The notes under the pieces are model-generated. The model ran no database searches and was not told where the DNA came from. It was given only the letters and a program-made list of their open reading frames with translations. A stretch of 64,000 nt of DNA from Saccharopolyspora erythraea NRRL 2338 (GTDB lineage: Bacteria; Actinomycetota; Actinomycetes; Mycobacteriales; Pseudonocardiaceae): the NCBI RefSeq assembly GCF_000062885.1, contig NC_009142.1:1601584-1665583 (forward strand). The letters are read 5' to 3'. Both the position numbers and the translations under genes were made by a program. This document shows, in pieces, positions 9,254 to 18,300 of the stretch (position 1 is its first letter; each line of letters opens with the position of its first letter).

Positions 9254-9484
9254 ATGGAGTGGCTGGTCGAGTGGTGGGACGCCGCCGAGCTGTGGCTCGT
9301 GCAGCTTCCGTACCCGCTGCAGGTGATGCTGGTGCTCGCGGTGCTGGTTCCCCTCGCCTGGGGCGTGGGCTGGCTGATCGACCGGGGGATCGACGCGCTG
9401 GGCGCGAAGCTCACCCGGGTCCGCGACGCCGAGCCGCCTGTCGGCCGCCGCGACGGAGTGGCAGGAGGCCGCAGTGCGGGCTGA
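9254..9484 (+). CDS. small membrane protein of unknown function
   Basis: 76 residues from ATG 9254 (GTG at 9251 is in frame). One clear hydrophobic segment (LQVMLVLAVLVPLAWGVGWL), an aromatic-rich N-terminus (EWLVEWWDAAELW) and a basic Gly-rich tail. A TACGCT -10-like element lies shortly upstream. It sits 21 bases before the ribonuclease gene on the same strand and is probably co-transcribed. It could assist ribonuclease export, but that is only a guess from position. Confidence 0.6.
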   Translation: MEWLVEWWDAAELWLVQLPYPLQVMLVLAVLVPLAWGVGWLIDRGIDALGAKLTRVRDAEPPVGRRDGVAGGRSAG

Positions 9485-9505
9485 GGCGGGCGCTGGAGGC
9501 GGGCG

Positions 9506-9916
9506 GTGAGTTCGCGCAAGCGCATCTCGGTCGCCCTGGTCGGGCTGATCGCGCTGGTCGTGATCGGGTGGTTCGTGCGCGACTACACCGGTGCGGGCGA
9601 CCAGCAGGTCCCCGGCGCGACCGAGTCCGGGCTCCAGGTGAGCCCGATGTCGGCCCTGCCGCCGGAGGTCCGGGCCACCTGGAAGTCGATCGCCGACGGT
9701 GGCCCCTTCCGGTATCCGGGCAGGGATGGCACGGTGTTCTCCAACCGGGAGGAACGGCTTCCCGAGCGGCCCTCCGGTTACTACCACGAGTACACGGTGC
9801 CGACCCCGGGCTCGCCGGACCGGGGTGCTCGGCGGCTGATCACCGGCGAAGGTTCCGAGATCTACTACACCGGCGACCACTACGAGTCGTTCGTGGTCGT
9901 CGACCCCGACGGATGA
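9506..9916 (+). CDS. secreted-type guanyl-specific ribonuclease (RNase Sa/barnase family)
   Basis: 136 residues: a short basic start, one hydrophobic signal/anchor helix (about 8-23), then a microbial ribonuclease fold. The catalytic set is visible: Glu95 in YYHEYTV, Arg110 in RRLITG and His125 in TGDHYESF; the GRDGTVFSNRE segment forms the guanine-binding region as in RNase Sa. It cleaves single-stranded RNA after guanosine. No clear signal-peptidase site is seen, so it may stay membrane-tethered. Its stop overlaps the start of the inhibitor gene by four bases (ATGA). Confidence 0.9.
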   Translation: MSSRKRISVALVGLIALVVIGWFVRDYTGAGDQQVPGATESGLQVSPMSALPPEVRATWKSIADGGPFRYPGRDGTVFSNREERLPERPSGYYHEYTVPTPGSPDRGARRLITGEGSEIYYTGDHYESFVVVDPDG

Positions 9917-10338
9917 GTGCGATGTTCGCGACGAAGTTGGCCAGCGCAGTGCTGGGGAAGGAGCCGGCGGTGAGCGGGTTGGAGGAACCCTCCGCTGACG
10001 TCAGCGCCGTCAAAGCCGCCGAGGACGCCGAGCGACGCGGCGCGGCGGCGCACGTCCTGGACGGTTCGGAGCTGCTCAGCAAGCGCGCGGCGCTCGACGG
10101 CATCGCCGCGGTCCTGGACTTCCCGGAGTGGGCGGGCCGCAACCTCGACGCCCTCTACGACTGCCTCACCGACCTGTCCTGGCTGCCCGAGGGCGAGCAC
10201 GTGCTGATCTGGTCCGGCTACCAGGCACTGGCCGACTACGACCCGAAGGCCTACCGGAAGATCAGCGCGGTGCTGAAGGAGGCGTCGGAGACCTCCTTCT
10301 GCGGCCGGACCTTCACCGCGGTCCTGACCCGGAACTGA
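9913..10338 (+). CDS. barstar-family ribonuclease inhibitor
   Basis: 141 residues. The barstar fold is recognised from HVLDGSELLSKRAALDGIAAVL and the inhibitory helix/loop FPEWAGRNLDALYDCLTDLSWL, which in barstar carries the acidic residues that plug the barnase active site. It has an extra N-terminal stretch of about 40 residues compared with the classical inhibitor of about 90. ATG at 9913 overlaps the ribonuclease stop, so enzyme and antidote are translationally coupled. It acts in the cytoplasm to protect the producer. Confidence 0.9.
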   Translation: MSAMFATKLASAVLGKEPAVSGLEEPSADVSAVKAAEDAERRGAAAHVLDGSELLSKRAALDGIAAVLDFPEWAGRNLDALYDCLTDLSWLPEGEHVLIWSGYQALADYDPKAYRKISAVLKEASETSFCGRTFTAVLTRN

Positions 10339-10382
10339 CCCCGGGAATCTTGGTCGCCCGTTCGTGAACGGCGCCCGGCCTC

Positions 10383-10388
10383 GATACT
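10383..10388 (+). promoter_or_regulatory. -10-like element for the Uma2 gene
   Basis: GATACT lies 7 bases before the GTG at 10396 without a ribosome site in between, which suggests a leaderless message. Confidence 0.3.
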
Positions 10389-10395
10389 GGCTCCC

Positions 10396-11004
10396 GTGGG
10401 CTGGCAGTACGACCGTGATGGACGCGAGGGCGACTCACGGGCAGATGCGGCGCTGACCGTGGAGGACCTGGAGCGGCTACCCGACGATGGGCGCCGCTAC
10501 GAGCTGGTCGACGGGGAACTTGACGTGTCCCCCGCACCGGTTCGTGTGCACACCCGCATCGAAACGCGGCTGAGCACGCACCTGTCGAACGTCGCTCCCG
10601 ACGGTTACGAGGTGCTGCAAGGTCCAGGCGTCAACTTCAACGCCGAGCGGACCCATCACCGGATCCCGGACTTGGCGGTCGTGCTCGAGGATGACGACGA
10701 CCACCCCTACCTGACCAAGCCGCCGTTGCTGGCGGTCGAGGTCGTGTCGCCGGAGAGCGTCTTCCGCGACCACCACACCAAGCGGCGGGAGTACGCCGCG
10801 TTCGGGATCGAGGCGTACTGGATCATCAGCCCCGCGGCCGACAAGCCCGGGATCGCCGAGCTGCGGCTCGACGGCGGTGAGTACCGCGAGGGTCGCCAGG
10901 CTTTCGGTGAGGACGTCTTCGAGACCGATTTCCCGTTCCCAGTCAAGCTCGTCCCGCACTGGCTGCTCGCCGCGGGGCCGTGGCGGGCCCACATCGGCGG
11001 CTGA
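10396..11004 (+). CDS. Uma2 family (DUF820) restriction-endonuclease-like protein
   Basis: 202 residues. Opens with LTVEDLERLPDDGRRYELVDGEL, the hallmark of the Uma2 family. The PD-(D/E)xK-like core follows: HRIPDLAVVLEDD (Asp), LLAVEVVSPES (Glu, after a beta strand) and HHTKRREYAAFGIEAYWII (Lys). These proteins are expanded in actinomycetes and cyanobacteria; the fold implies nuclease activity but the biological role is not settled. It is a single gene converging with the enoyl-CoA hydratase. Confidence 0.88.
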   Translation: MGWQYDRDGREGDSRADAALTVEDLERLPDDGRRYELVDGELDVSPAPVRVHTRIETRLSTHLSNVAPDGYEVLQGPGVNFNAERTHHRIPDLAVVLEDDDDHPYLTKPPLLAVEVVSPESVFRDHHTKRREYAAFGIEAYWIISPAADKPGIAELRLDGGEYREGRQAFGEDVFETDFPFPVKLVPHWLLAAGPWRAHIGG

Positions 11005-11025
11005 GCCGTCCTGCCAGGGGAGCCG

Positions 11026-11074
11026 GACCGGACAAGCCCGGTCAGGGTAGGCGGACCGGACGGCGAGCCCGGTC
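11026..11074. terminator. two direct-repeated hairpins between convergent genes
   Basis: GACCGG...CCGGTC occurs twice (11026-11031/11038-11043 and 11054-11059/11069-11074), each within a near-identical GCGGACCGGAC...GCCCGGTCAG unit. They lie between the convergent Uma2 and enoyl-CoA hydratase genes and probably work as a bidirectional terminator. Confidence 0.45.
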
Positions 11075-11104
11075 AGCTCTGCCGTGCCGACCGGGCGTCG
11101 TGCG

Positions 11105-11878
11105 TCAGCTCTGCGGCACCCACGAGGGCTTGCGCTTCTCGGCGAAGGCGCGGATGCCTTCCTGCCCCTCCTCGCTCGCGAAGAAGCCGGCCGAGAGCGC
11201 CAGCATCTCGGTGAAGTCCTCGCCCATGTCGGTGGGCCGGGGACGGCGCAGCATCTCCTTGGTGGCCGCGAGCGCCTTCGGGCCGCCTAGGGCGAGCATG
11301 TCGGTGTAGCGCCGGGTCTCGGCGTCGAGCGCCTCGGCCGCGACCGCGGAGTTGAGCAGCCCGATCTCGACCGCCCGCCGCGCGCTGAAGGTCTCCCCGG
11401 TCAGGAACAGCTCGTGGGCCTGCCTGGCCTGCAGTCGCGGCAGGACGGTGACCGAGATGACCGCCGGGACGACGCCGATGCGGACCTCGGAGAACGCGAA
11501 GGTCGCGGTGTCGGCGCAGACGGCGATGTCGCAGGCGGCCACGATGCCGACCCCGCCCGCGCGCGCCGGACCGGCGAGCTTGGCCACCACCGGCTTCGGG
11601 CTGTTCCAGATCCGCTCCAGCAGCGCGGGGAACTCGTTCACGCCCTGGTCCTCGGCGCCCGCCGCGCGGGACTCCTTGAGGTCCATGCCCGCGCAGAACA
11701 CCGGCCCGGTGTGGTCCAGGACGATCACGCGCACCGCGTCGTCCGCGATCGCGTTCTCCAGGTGGTCCCGCAGCTCGCGGCGCAGCTGCGCGGACAGCGC
11801 GTTGCGGTTGTGCGGCGAGTCCAGCGTGATCGTCGCGATGCCGGCGTCGGAGGTGAGATGCACGAGTTCTTCGGCCAT
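11105..11878 (-). CDS. enoyl-CoA hydratase/isomerase family protein
   Basis: 257 residues, standard crotonase length. Oxyanion-hole motif GPVFCAGMDLKESR (about 60-75), second loop GPARAGGVGIVAACDIAVC (read in parts), and FSEVRIGVVPAVIS. The second Glu of hydratases is not evident: the segment reads RIGVVPAVISVTV, so isomerase or another crotonase reaction is possible. ATG at 11878 fits the family N-terminus (AEELVHLTSDAGIATITLD). It is monocistronic and divergent from the SMR/TetR pair, and the substrate is unknown. Confidence 0.85.
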   Translation of the reverse strand: MAEELVHLTSDAGIATITLDSPHNRNALSAQLRRELRDHLENAIADDAVRVIVLDHTGPVFCAGMDLKESRAAGAEDQGVNEFPALLERIWNSPKPVVAKLAGPARAGGVGIVAACDIAVCADTATFAFSEVRIGVVPAVISVTVLPRLQARQAHELFLTGETFSARRAVEIGLLNSAVAAEALDAETRRYTDMLALGGPKALAATKEMLRRPRPTDMGEDFTEMLALSAGFFASEEGQEGIRAFAEKRKPSWVPQS

Positions 11879-11963
11879 GGCGCGAACGTTAGCCGTTCCC
11901 CCGGTGGTGATCCAGCCGTACCGATACCGCCTGCCGCGCGGCTGTGGCATAGTCGGGATGAAG

Positions 11964-11985
11964 TAGTTGAACAGAAGTTCAACTA
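11964..11985. promoter_or_regulatory. TetR operator upstream of the SMR gene
   Basis: TAGTTGAAC (11964-11972), AGAA, GTTCAACTA (11977-11985): a perfect 9-bp inverted repeat, 22 bases before the SMR start. Length and position fit an operator for the TetR repressor encoded two genes on; autoregulation is inferred. Confidence 0.7.
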
Positions 11986-12006
11986 AACTGCCTGGGAGGA
12001 CCCGGA

Positions 12007-12330
12007 ATGGCTTACCTGCTGCTGCTCGGTGCCGTCGCCTCGGAGGTCGTCGCCGCGCTCGCCACCCGCTTCTCCGCGGGGTTCACCAAGCTGGTCCCCT
12101 CGGCGGTGGCGATCACCGGCGTGGTCGGGGCGTACTACCTGCTCTCGCTCGCCCTCAAGCAGGGCATGGACATGGGCGTGGCCTACGGCATCTGGGCGGC
12201 GCTGGGAGTCACAGCGGTGGCGCTGGTGGGGGCGGCCTTCCTCGGTGACACCCTGACCTGGGCGCAGATGATCGGCATCGTGCTCGTGATCGGCGGCGTA
12301 CTCTCGCTGGAGTTGGGAGGGCAGCATTGA
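12007..12330 (+). CDS. SMR-family multidrug efflux protein
   Basis: 107 residues, four membrane helices, exact SMR length. The essential membrane glutamate is Glu13 in LLGAVASEVVAA; the second-helix and loop motifs (FTKLVPSAVAI, KQGMDMGVAYGIWAALG) match EmrE/SugE-type pumps. It works as a proton antiporter dimer exporting cationic compounds or guanidinium-like substrates. GGGAGGA precedes the ATG. The stop overlaps the TTG start of the TetR gene, and the palindromic operator upstream implies drug-responsive control. Confidence 0.92.
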   Translation: MAYLLLLGAVASEVVAALATRFSAGFTKLVPSAVAITGVVGAYYLLSLALKQGMDMGVAYGIWAALGVTAVALVGAAFLGDTLTWAQMIGIVLVIGGVLSLELGGQH

Positions 12331-12890
12331 CCGAACCCGCAACCGCGACCGACGGTCGCCGGGCGAGGGGGCAGCGCAGACGTGCCGAGCTGATCGCGGC
12401 GACCCTCGCGGTCGTGGAGCGCGACGGCGTCGCCGGGGTCACCCACCGCGCGGTGGCCAGGGAGGCGGGCTGCCCGGCCAGCTCGGCGGTCTACTACTTC
12501 GCCACGCTCGACGAGCTGCTCGTCGCCGCGCTCAGCGCCGCCGCGGAGGACTACGCGCGCCAGCTCCGGGAGATCGTCGACAGCGGGGCCGACGGGATCG
12601 ACGGCATCGCCCGGCTCATCGCCGACGCGGGCGGACCGGGCCGCACCCGGGCGGTCGCCGAGCGGGAGCTGACGCTGCTGGCCGCGAGGCGCCCGGCTCT
12701 GCGGCCGATCGCGCGGCACTGGCGGGAGAAGGTCGCCGACGCGGCGGCCGAGCACACCGACGACGCCCGCACGATCCGGACCGTGGTCGATGTGGCCGAC
12801 GGGATCTGCGCCCGGGTGCTGGTGGGCACCGAACCCGTCACGTTCGAGGAGATCCGCGGGGCCCTGCGGCACGCGCTACGTCTCGACTGA
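12327..12890 (+). CDS. TetR family transcriptional repressor
   Basis: 187 residues. N-terminal helix-turn-helix near residues 20-65: RRAELIAATLAVVERDG then VTHRAVAREAGCPASSAVYYF, the TetR signature. The C-terminal ligand domain is alpha-helical with an ERELTLLAARRP motif. Start is TTG at 12327, overlapping the SMR stop as TTGA; no better start lies in frame before the HTH. Predicted to bind the TAGTTGAAC palindrome upstream of the SMR gene and release it on drug binding. Confidence 0.88.
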   Translation: MTEPATATDGRRARGQRRRAELIAATLAVVERDGVAGVTHRAVAREAGCPASSAVYYFATLDELLVAALSAAAEDYARQLREIVDSGADGIDGIARLIADAGGPGRTRAVAERELTLLAARRPALRPIARHWREKVADAAAEHTDDARTIRTVVDVADGICARVLVGTEPVTFEEIRGALRHALRLD

Positions 12891-12912
12891 CACAGGCCGG
12901 AGCCGCCAGCGC

Positions 12913-15315
12913 TCACGTGGCGGGGTAGCGCTCCAGCCAGTCGGGGCCGCGCGGGGGACGGGGACCGAACTCCAGGGTCGCGTCCTGCGCGAGCTGCTCG
13001 ATCACCTCATGCAGCTCCAGGTCGGCGATCCAGCGGTCCGGGATCGCCTCGGCGCCCCGCGCGGCCCCGACGAGGCTGCCGCAGACCGCTCCGGTGGTCG
13101 CGCTGTTGCCGGAGTGGTTCACCGCCATCGGCAGCGCGACGTCGAACTCGCCTTCCGAAGCCAGCGCCGCGTACAGGCCGATGCCGAGGGCTTCCGGGGC
13201 GTTCCAGCCGCTGCCGATGGTCGCCTCGACGGTCTCGGCGGGTGCGGGACCCGACCGGGCGAGCCGGACCGCCGCCGAGAGCCTGCGGGTGACCTCCTCG
13301 TGCCCGGGCCGCCGGCCGAGGTGGGACATGGCCGCCTCGGCGGCGTCCGCCAGCTCGGCACCGTCCATCAGCGCGGCGACCAGGTACGCCAGCGTGCCCG
13401 CGCTGAGGTAGGCCAGCGGGTCGCCGTGGGTCAGCGCGGCGATGTTCATGCCCACGGTGAACACCGCCGCCGGGTCGTCGCTCCACAGCGCCGCCGGAAC
13501 GGCGCGCATGACCGCCGTGCTGCCCTTGGAGTCGCTGACCGGGTTCTGCGGGGTGCCCATCTCCTGCTGGCCCTTGGCGAACGCGATGAGCGTGCGCATC
13601 ATCGTGCGCCCGGGGTTGCGCGTCTGGAACAGCGCGCGCTGCCGCACCAGCCAGCCGTCGGGTTCGGGGGTGTGCCGCAGGAACTCGCCGGCCGCGCGCG
13701 CCCAGCTCAGGTGCTGGGTGTGCAGCCAGCGCTGGTAGGCGTGCTGGACGTGGCGCGAGGGGTCGGTGATGCCGCTGCGCTCGCGGGCCACGCCGGCCCG
13801 GATCATGCCCTCCAGCGAGAACAGCATGAGCTGGGTGTCGCTTCCGAGGCGGCCGGCGGGGTGCCCGGCGGGCACGTAGCTACGCAGCCCGTTCGCGCCG
13901 TGCCGGTCGCGGATCTCGTCCCAGCCCGCACCGGCGACCGGGCCGCCGAGCGCCTCGCCGACCGCGCAGCCGAGCACCGCGCCGACGAAGCGGTCCCGCG
14001 ACGCGGCGAGCCGCGGCACCGAGGTCAGCGCGGTCGGCACCGGGGCCTGCGACTCGTGCGGGTCCTCGGTGGGGTACCGGCGTGCCCATTCCCCGGACTC
14101 GTCGGGGTGCGGGCCGAACTCGGCGGCGGCGTCGGTGGCCAGTCGTTCGAGCAGCCGGAACTCCGGCAGCTCGGCCAGCCACTCCGCAGGGATCGCCGTC
14201 GGCCCGTGCAGGGCGCCGAGCAGCTGCCCGCAGAGCATCGCCGACGATGCGGTGTCCCCGCCGTGGTCGGCGGCGATGCGAACCGCCGCGGCGAAGTCGT
14301 CGGGACAGGCCGTGGCGACGCGGATCGCCACGGCGAGCGCGCCGAGCCCGCTGCGGCCCTCGCCCATGGAGTCCAGGTGCCTGCGCGCGGGCAGCGCCCC
14401 GGCGGGGCTGCTCAGGCCCAGCCGCAGCGCGTGCGCGAGCGTCGGACTGTGCCAGGCGGCGAGCCCGCGCTGGATGGCCTCGGCGAGCGGCACGTCCCGC
14501 AGCAGCGCCGAGACGGCCACGCCGATCACGCCCGCCGGGTTGTGGCCGTGCGGGTGGCCGTGGGTCAGCGCGGCAAGGTCGCAGGCCAGCGGGAACACCG
14601 CCTCGCCGGACCACAGCGCGGCCAGTGCGCCCAGCGGGACCGCGGTCGCCGCGTCGGAGGCGTTGACCGGCTGCTGCCGGGTGCCGCGGGGCTTGCCCGC
14701 CGCGATCGCCGCCAGCGCGGTCAGCAGCGTGGGCTCGTCGGTGGACCGGGAACGCAGGCGGCCGCGCTCGACCAGCCAGCCGTCCGGGTTCGGCCGCGGC
14801 GAACCGCAGTCCTGCCACGGCACTCCGCGGCTGTGCATCCAGCGCTGCAGGCCCTCCAGGACGCCGTCGACCGGGTCGCCGTCGCCCGCGGTGCGCAGCC
14901 GGGTGTGGGCGCGGATGAGCCCTTCGAGGGCGAACATCGTCGCGGTGCCGCGCTGACCCGCACCCCGGTCGCCCCGCGCGACGAACTCGCCGACGGCACC
15001 GCCCAGCAGCATGCCGAGGAACCGGCTCGGCGCTTCCGGCAGGAAGCCGGAGCCGTCGGCCAGGCCGGTGGCAGGGGCGGGTTCGGACACGTCGTCAGCG
15101 AGCCGGTGCTGCAACCGCGCCGCCCACGGCGGCCGGGAGGCGGGGGAGTCGCGCCAGGCGCGCCAGGTGCCGAGCAACGCCTCCTCGACCGGGTCGAGGC
15201 GCGGACGCGACGCGGGCCGCCCACCGCCCCTGACCTCCCGCCAGGTGGCCAGCAGCGCGAGTTCGGCCTCGGTCAGCCGGCCCTGCGACCCGTTGTCCCT
15301 GCCTGTTCGGTCCAC
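12913..15315 (-). CDS. double ADP-ribosylglycohydrolase-fold protein with degenerate metal sites
   Basis: 800 residues, GTG start at 15315, only six bases after the stop of the larger upstream gene. Residues 15-80 hold two copies of a helical motif (ELALLATWREVRG, EALLGTWRAWRD). Two ADP-ribosylglycohydrolase (ARH/DraG-like) domains follow, about 97-414 and 438-797, each ending in an EFGP.P.....W..RYP signature. The first lacks the acidic DDT motif and about 30 residues around it; the second has SDT. The C-terminal metal motif GDSDST is replaced by GDTASS (353-358) and GNSATT (736-741). Both are predicted to be inactive or altered. It may bind ADP-ribose or regulate the upstream enzyme. Confidence 0.85.
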   Translation of the reverse strand: MDRTGRDNGSQGRLTEAELALLATWREVRGGGRPASRPRLDPVEEALLGTWRAWRDSPASRPPWAARLQHRLADDVSEPAPATGLADGSGFLPEAPSRFLGMLLGGAVGEFVARGDRGAGQRGTATMFALEGLIRAHTRLRTAGDGDPVDGVLEGLQRWMHSRGVPWQDCGSPRPNPDGWLVERGRLRSRSTDEPTLLTALAAIAAGKPRGTRQQPVNASDAATAVPLGALAALWSGEAVFPLACDLAALTHGHPHGHNPAGVIGVAVSALLRDVPLAEAIQRGLAAWHSPTLAHALRLGLSSPAGALPARRHLDSMGEGRSGLGALAVAIRVATACPDDFAAAVRIAADHGGDTASSAMLCGQLLGALHGPTAIPAEWLAELPEFRLLERLATDAAAEFGPHPDESGEWARRYPTEDPHESQAPVPTALTSVPRLAASRDRFVGAVLGCAVGEALGGPVAGAGWDEIRDRHGANGLRSYVPAGHPAGRLGSDTQLMLFSLEGMIRAGVARERSGITDPSRHVQHAYQRWLHTQHLSWARAAGEFLRHTPEPDGWLVRQRALFQTRNPGRTMMRTLIAFAKGQQEMGTPQNPVSDSKGSTAVMRAVPAALWSDDPAAVFTVGMNIAALTHGDPLAYLSAGTLAYLVAALMDGAELADAAEAAMSHLGRRPGHEEVTRRLSAAVRLARSGPAPAETVEATIGSGWNAPEALGIGLYAALASEGEFDVALPMAVNHSGNSATTGAVCGSLVGAARGAEAIPDRWIADLELHEVIEQLAQDATLEFGPRPPRGPDWLERYPAT

Positions 15316-15321
15316 GTAGTC

Positions 15322-18300
15322 CTATCCGGTGTAGCGACGAGCCCAGTCGGGCAACGCGCGGTCGGTGACGATCTCCTCCTCGATCCTGCCGAAGTCGTCG
15401 ATGAGCGGTTCCAGGACCTCGCGCAGCTCCAGCTGCCGCGACCATTCGTCCGGCACCGCCCGCACGCCGCGCGCCGCGCCCATGAGGCTGCCGCAGATCG
15501 CCGCGGTCGCGGCGCTGTTGCCGGAGTGCGTGGCCGCCAGCGACACCGCGTCGGCGAACGAGTTCGGGTGCGACAGCGCCGCCGCGACCGCGATGGCCAG
15601 CGCTTCCGGCGCGTTCCACCCGAAGCCCAGCTCCTCCAGCGCGACCGGCGAGACCTTGCCGCTGCCCGCCAGCTCGACCGCCGACCGCAGTCCGGTGGCG
15701 GTGACCTCGGCGCCCTCGCGCCGGTCCAGCTCCGCCAGCACGGTCTGCACGCTGTCGGCGAGCGTCCGACCGCTGTCGAGCGCGGCGACCAGACCGGCGA
15801 GCGCGCCCGCGGGCAGGTAGCCGTCGGGGTGGCCGTGGGTGATCACCGCGACGTCGGCGCCGAGGGAGACGGCGTTCTCCGGGGTGCCGGCGTGGAAGCC
15901 GAGGACCGCGCCGCGCACCGTGGCGGCGGTGGTGCTGGCCGAGTTCAGCGGCGTGGCCGCGGTCGGGACGTCACCGCGCCCCTCCAGCCGGGCCAGCGCG
16001 ATCAGGCTCGGCTCGTCGGGGAACCGCTGGGCGCGCAGGGCCTCGGCCTCGGCCAGTTCGCCCAAGGGCAGCTTCGGCCGGAACCGAGCCCCCTGCGCGC
16101 AAAGCCAGTGCTGCAACGTGGCGAGCACCGTCGCGGGCACCGAGCCGCCGATACCGCGCGAACGCTCCCGGATGCGCGTGCGGATCAGGCCGTCCAGCAG
16201 GAACACCGACTGCTGCGCCGCGGCGGTCGCGGTGCCCCGGCGCCCGAACAGCTCGGCGAACTCGTGGACGCCGTCGGGGTTCTCCCGCAGGAGCGCGGCC
16301 AGCCCGGTGAACATCCAGGGCGCACCGAGCGCGTCGCCGGCGGCCGTGCCCAGGACGCAGCCCGCGAAGCGCTCCTGCGTGCTGAGCTGGACCGGCGTCT
16401 CCTCGGCGAGCGCACCTCCGGTCGGCTCCTCCTCCGACACCTCGCCCACGAGCTGCGCAGCGCGCTCGGCGCCGAACGCCTCGACCAGCAGCTTGTGCAG
16501 GCCCTGCGAGAGGTCCGAGGGGGTGTCCTCGTCCCCGTCGCGGAACTTGCGCCAGGCGGCGAGCAGACGCAGCTCCTCGTCGGACAGGCCGTCGTCGCTG
16601 TCGTCGCCGGCGGTGTCGTCGGAGGACGGTGCCTCGGCGGGAGTGGTCTCGGAAGGCACGACCTCCGCGGCGGAACTCGCGGCACCGTTGGTGTCCGCGG
16701 CCGCATCGGCGGGCTGCTCCGCGACTTCCTCGACAGCGTCGGTCTGGTCTTCGGCGGGGAGCTCAGCGTCCCCGGCGGAGACGACCTCAGGCTGCTCCGG
16801 GGTCGTGTCGGCGTCGGCCGACTGGGCAGCGGTCCGCTCGGGCGCCGACTGCTCGTCCGCCGGTTGTTCGGGAGCCGAGTGCTCGGCTTCCGGTTGCTCG
16901 GCCGCCGATACCCCGACCACCGACTGCTCGGCGACCACGGCGTCCTGCTCGTCGGCTGCCTCGGCCGGCGCCTCGGCGGGCTCAGCCGGAGCTTGATGAA
17001 CGGCTTCACCGGCCGGGCCGATGGGATAGCGCTGGAGCCACTCGCCGTCGGTCGGCGGGTTCGGGCTGAACTCCCGCGAGGCGTCCCGCGCGAGCTGCTC
17101 TATGACTTCCCGCAGCTCCAGCCTGCCGAGCCACCGTTCGGGCACCGCCGCCGAGCCCTGCGCGGCGCCCATGATGTTGCCGCAGATCGCGGCGGTCGAG
17201 TCGCTGTCGCCGGAGTGGTTGGCCGCCAGCACCACCGCGTCGGCGAACGAGCCCGGGTGCGACAGCGCCGCGCACACCGCGATGGCCAGCGCCTGCTCGC
17301 CCACGTTGCCCTCACCCAGGCGCTCGTGGATGCGCTCCGGCGTCGGGGTTCCCTCGGTGGCCAGCTCGATCGAGAGCCGCAGCACGCGGGTCGTCTCCTC
17401 CGAACCGTCCCAAGTGGACAGCTCGGTGAGCGCGCGGTCGACGGCCACCGGCAGGGAGCCGCCGAGCACGAGCTGCTGGACGATGACGGCCAGCGCGCCC
17501 GCGGGCAGGAACCCGCTCGGGTGGCCGTGGGTGAGCACCGCGGTCAGCGCGCCGACCCGGAACACCTCGGCCGGGTCCTGCGACCACAGGCCCGCGGGCG
17601 CCGCCCGCATCACCCCGCCGCAGCCCTTGGAGTCGTTGAGCAGGTTGTCGAAGGAACCCTGCTCGCGGCCGGTCGCGTAGCCGTGCAGGGCCTGTATGGA
17701 GGTGGCACCGGGAGCGCGGCGGACGAACAGGCCCTTCTGCCTGATCAGCCAGCCGTCCGGCGGGCTGCCCGCCAGCGGACCGCCCGCCTCCCGCCAGTCG
17801 AAGCCCTGGGTGTGCAGCCAGCGCTGGTAGGCGTGCTGGACCTGGGTGCCGGGCTCGGTCTCGCCGTAGAGCCTGCGGCGGATGCCGGCCCGGATGAGCC
17901 CGTCCAGGGTGAACAGGGTCATCTGGGTGTCGTCGCTGATCGACCCGCCGGGCCGGTGGGCGTCGACGAAGTCGGTCAGGCCCGCCGGACCGTACTTGCG
18001 CCGGATCGACTCCAGCGGCTCGTCCTCGATCGGGTAGCCGAGGGCGTCACCGACCGCACCGCCGAGCAGGAAGCCGCTGATCCTGGCTTCGCGGTCGGGG
18101 GAGGGGACCGCGATCTCGGGAGCCCGTTCGGGCTTGACGACGGTGACGGTGGTGCGCTGGGTGACGTCCGTCGCGGGCTCGGCCTGGGCCGCGGCGGCCT
18201 CCGGCGCCGCGTCATCGGCGTCTGCCTGCGGCTCGGCTTCGGCCGTCGCCTGGGCGTCGGCGGGAGACGCCGGCGGCGCGGGCGCGGTCTGCGGTGTCGA

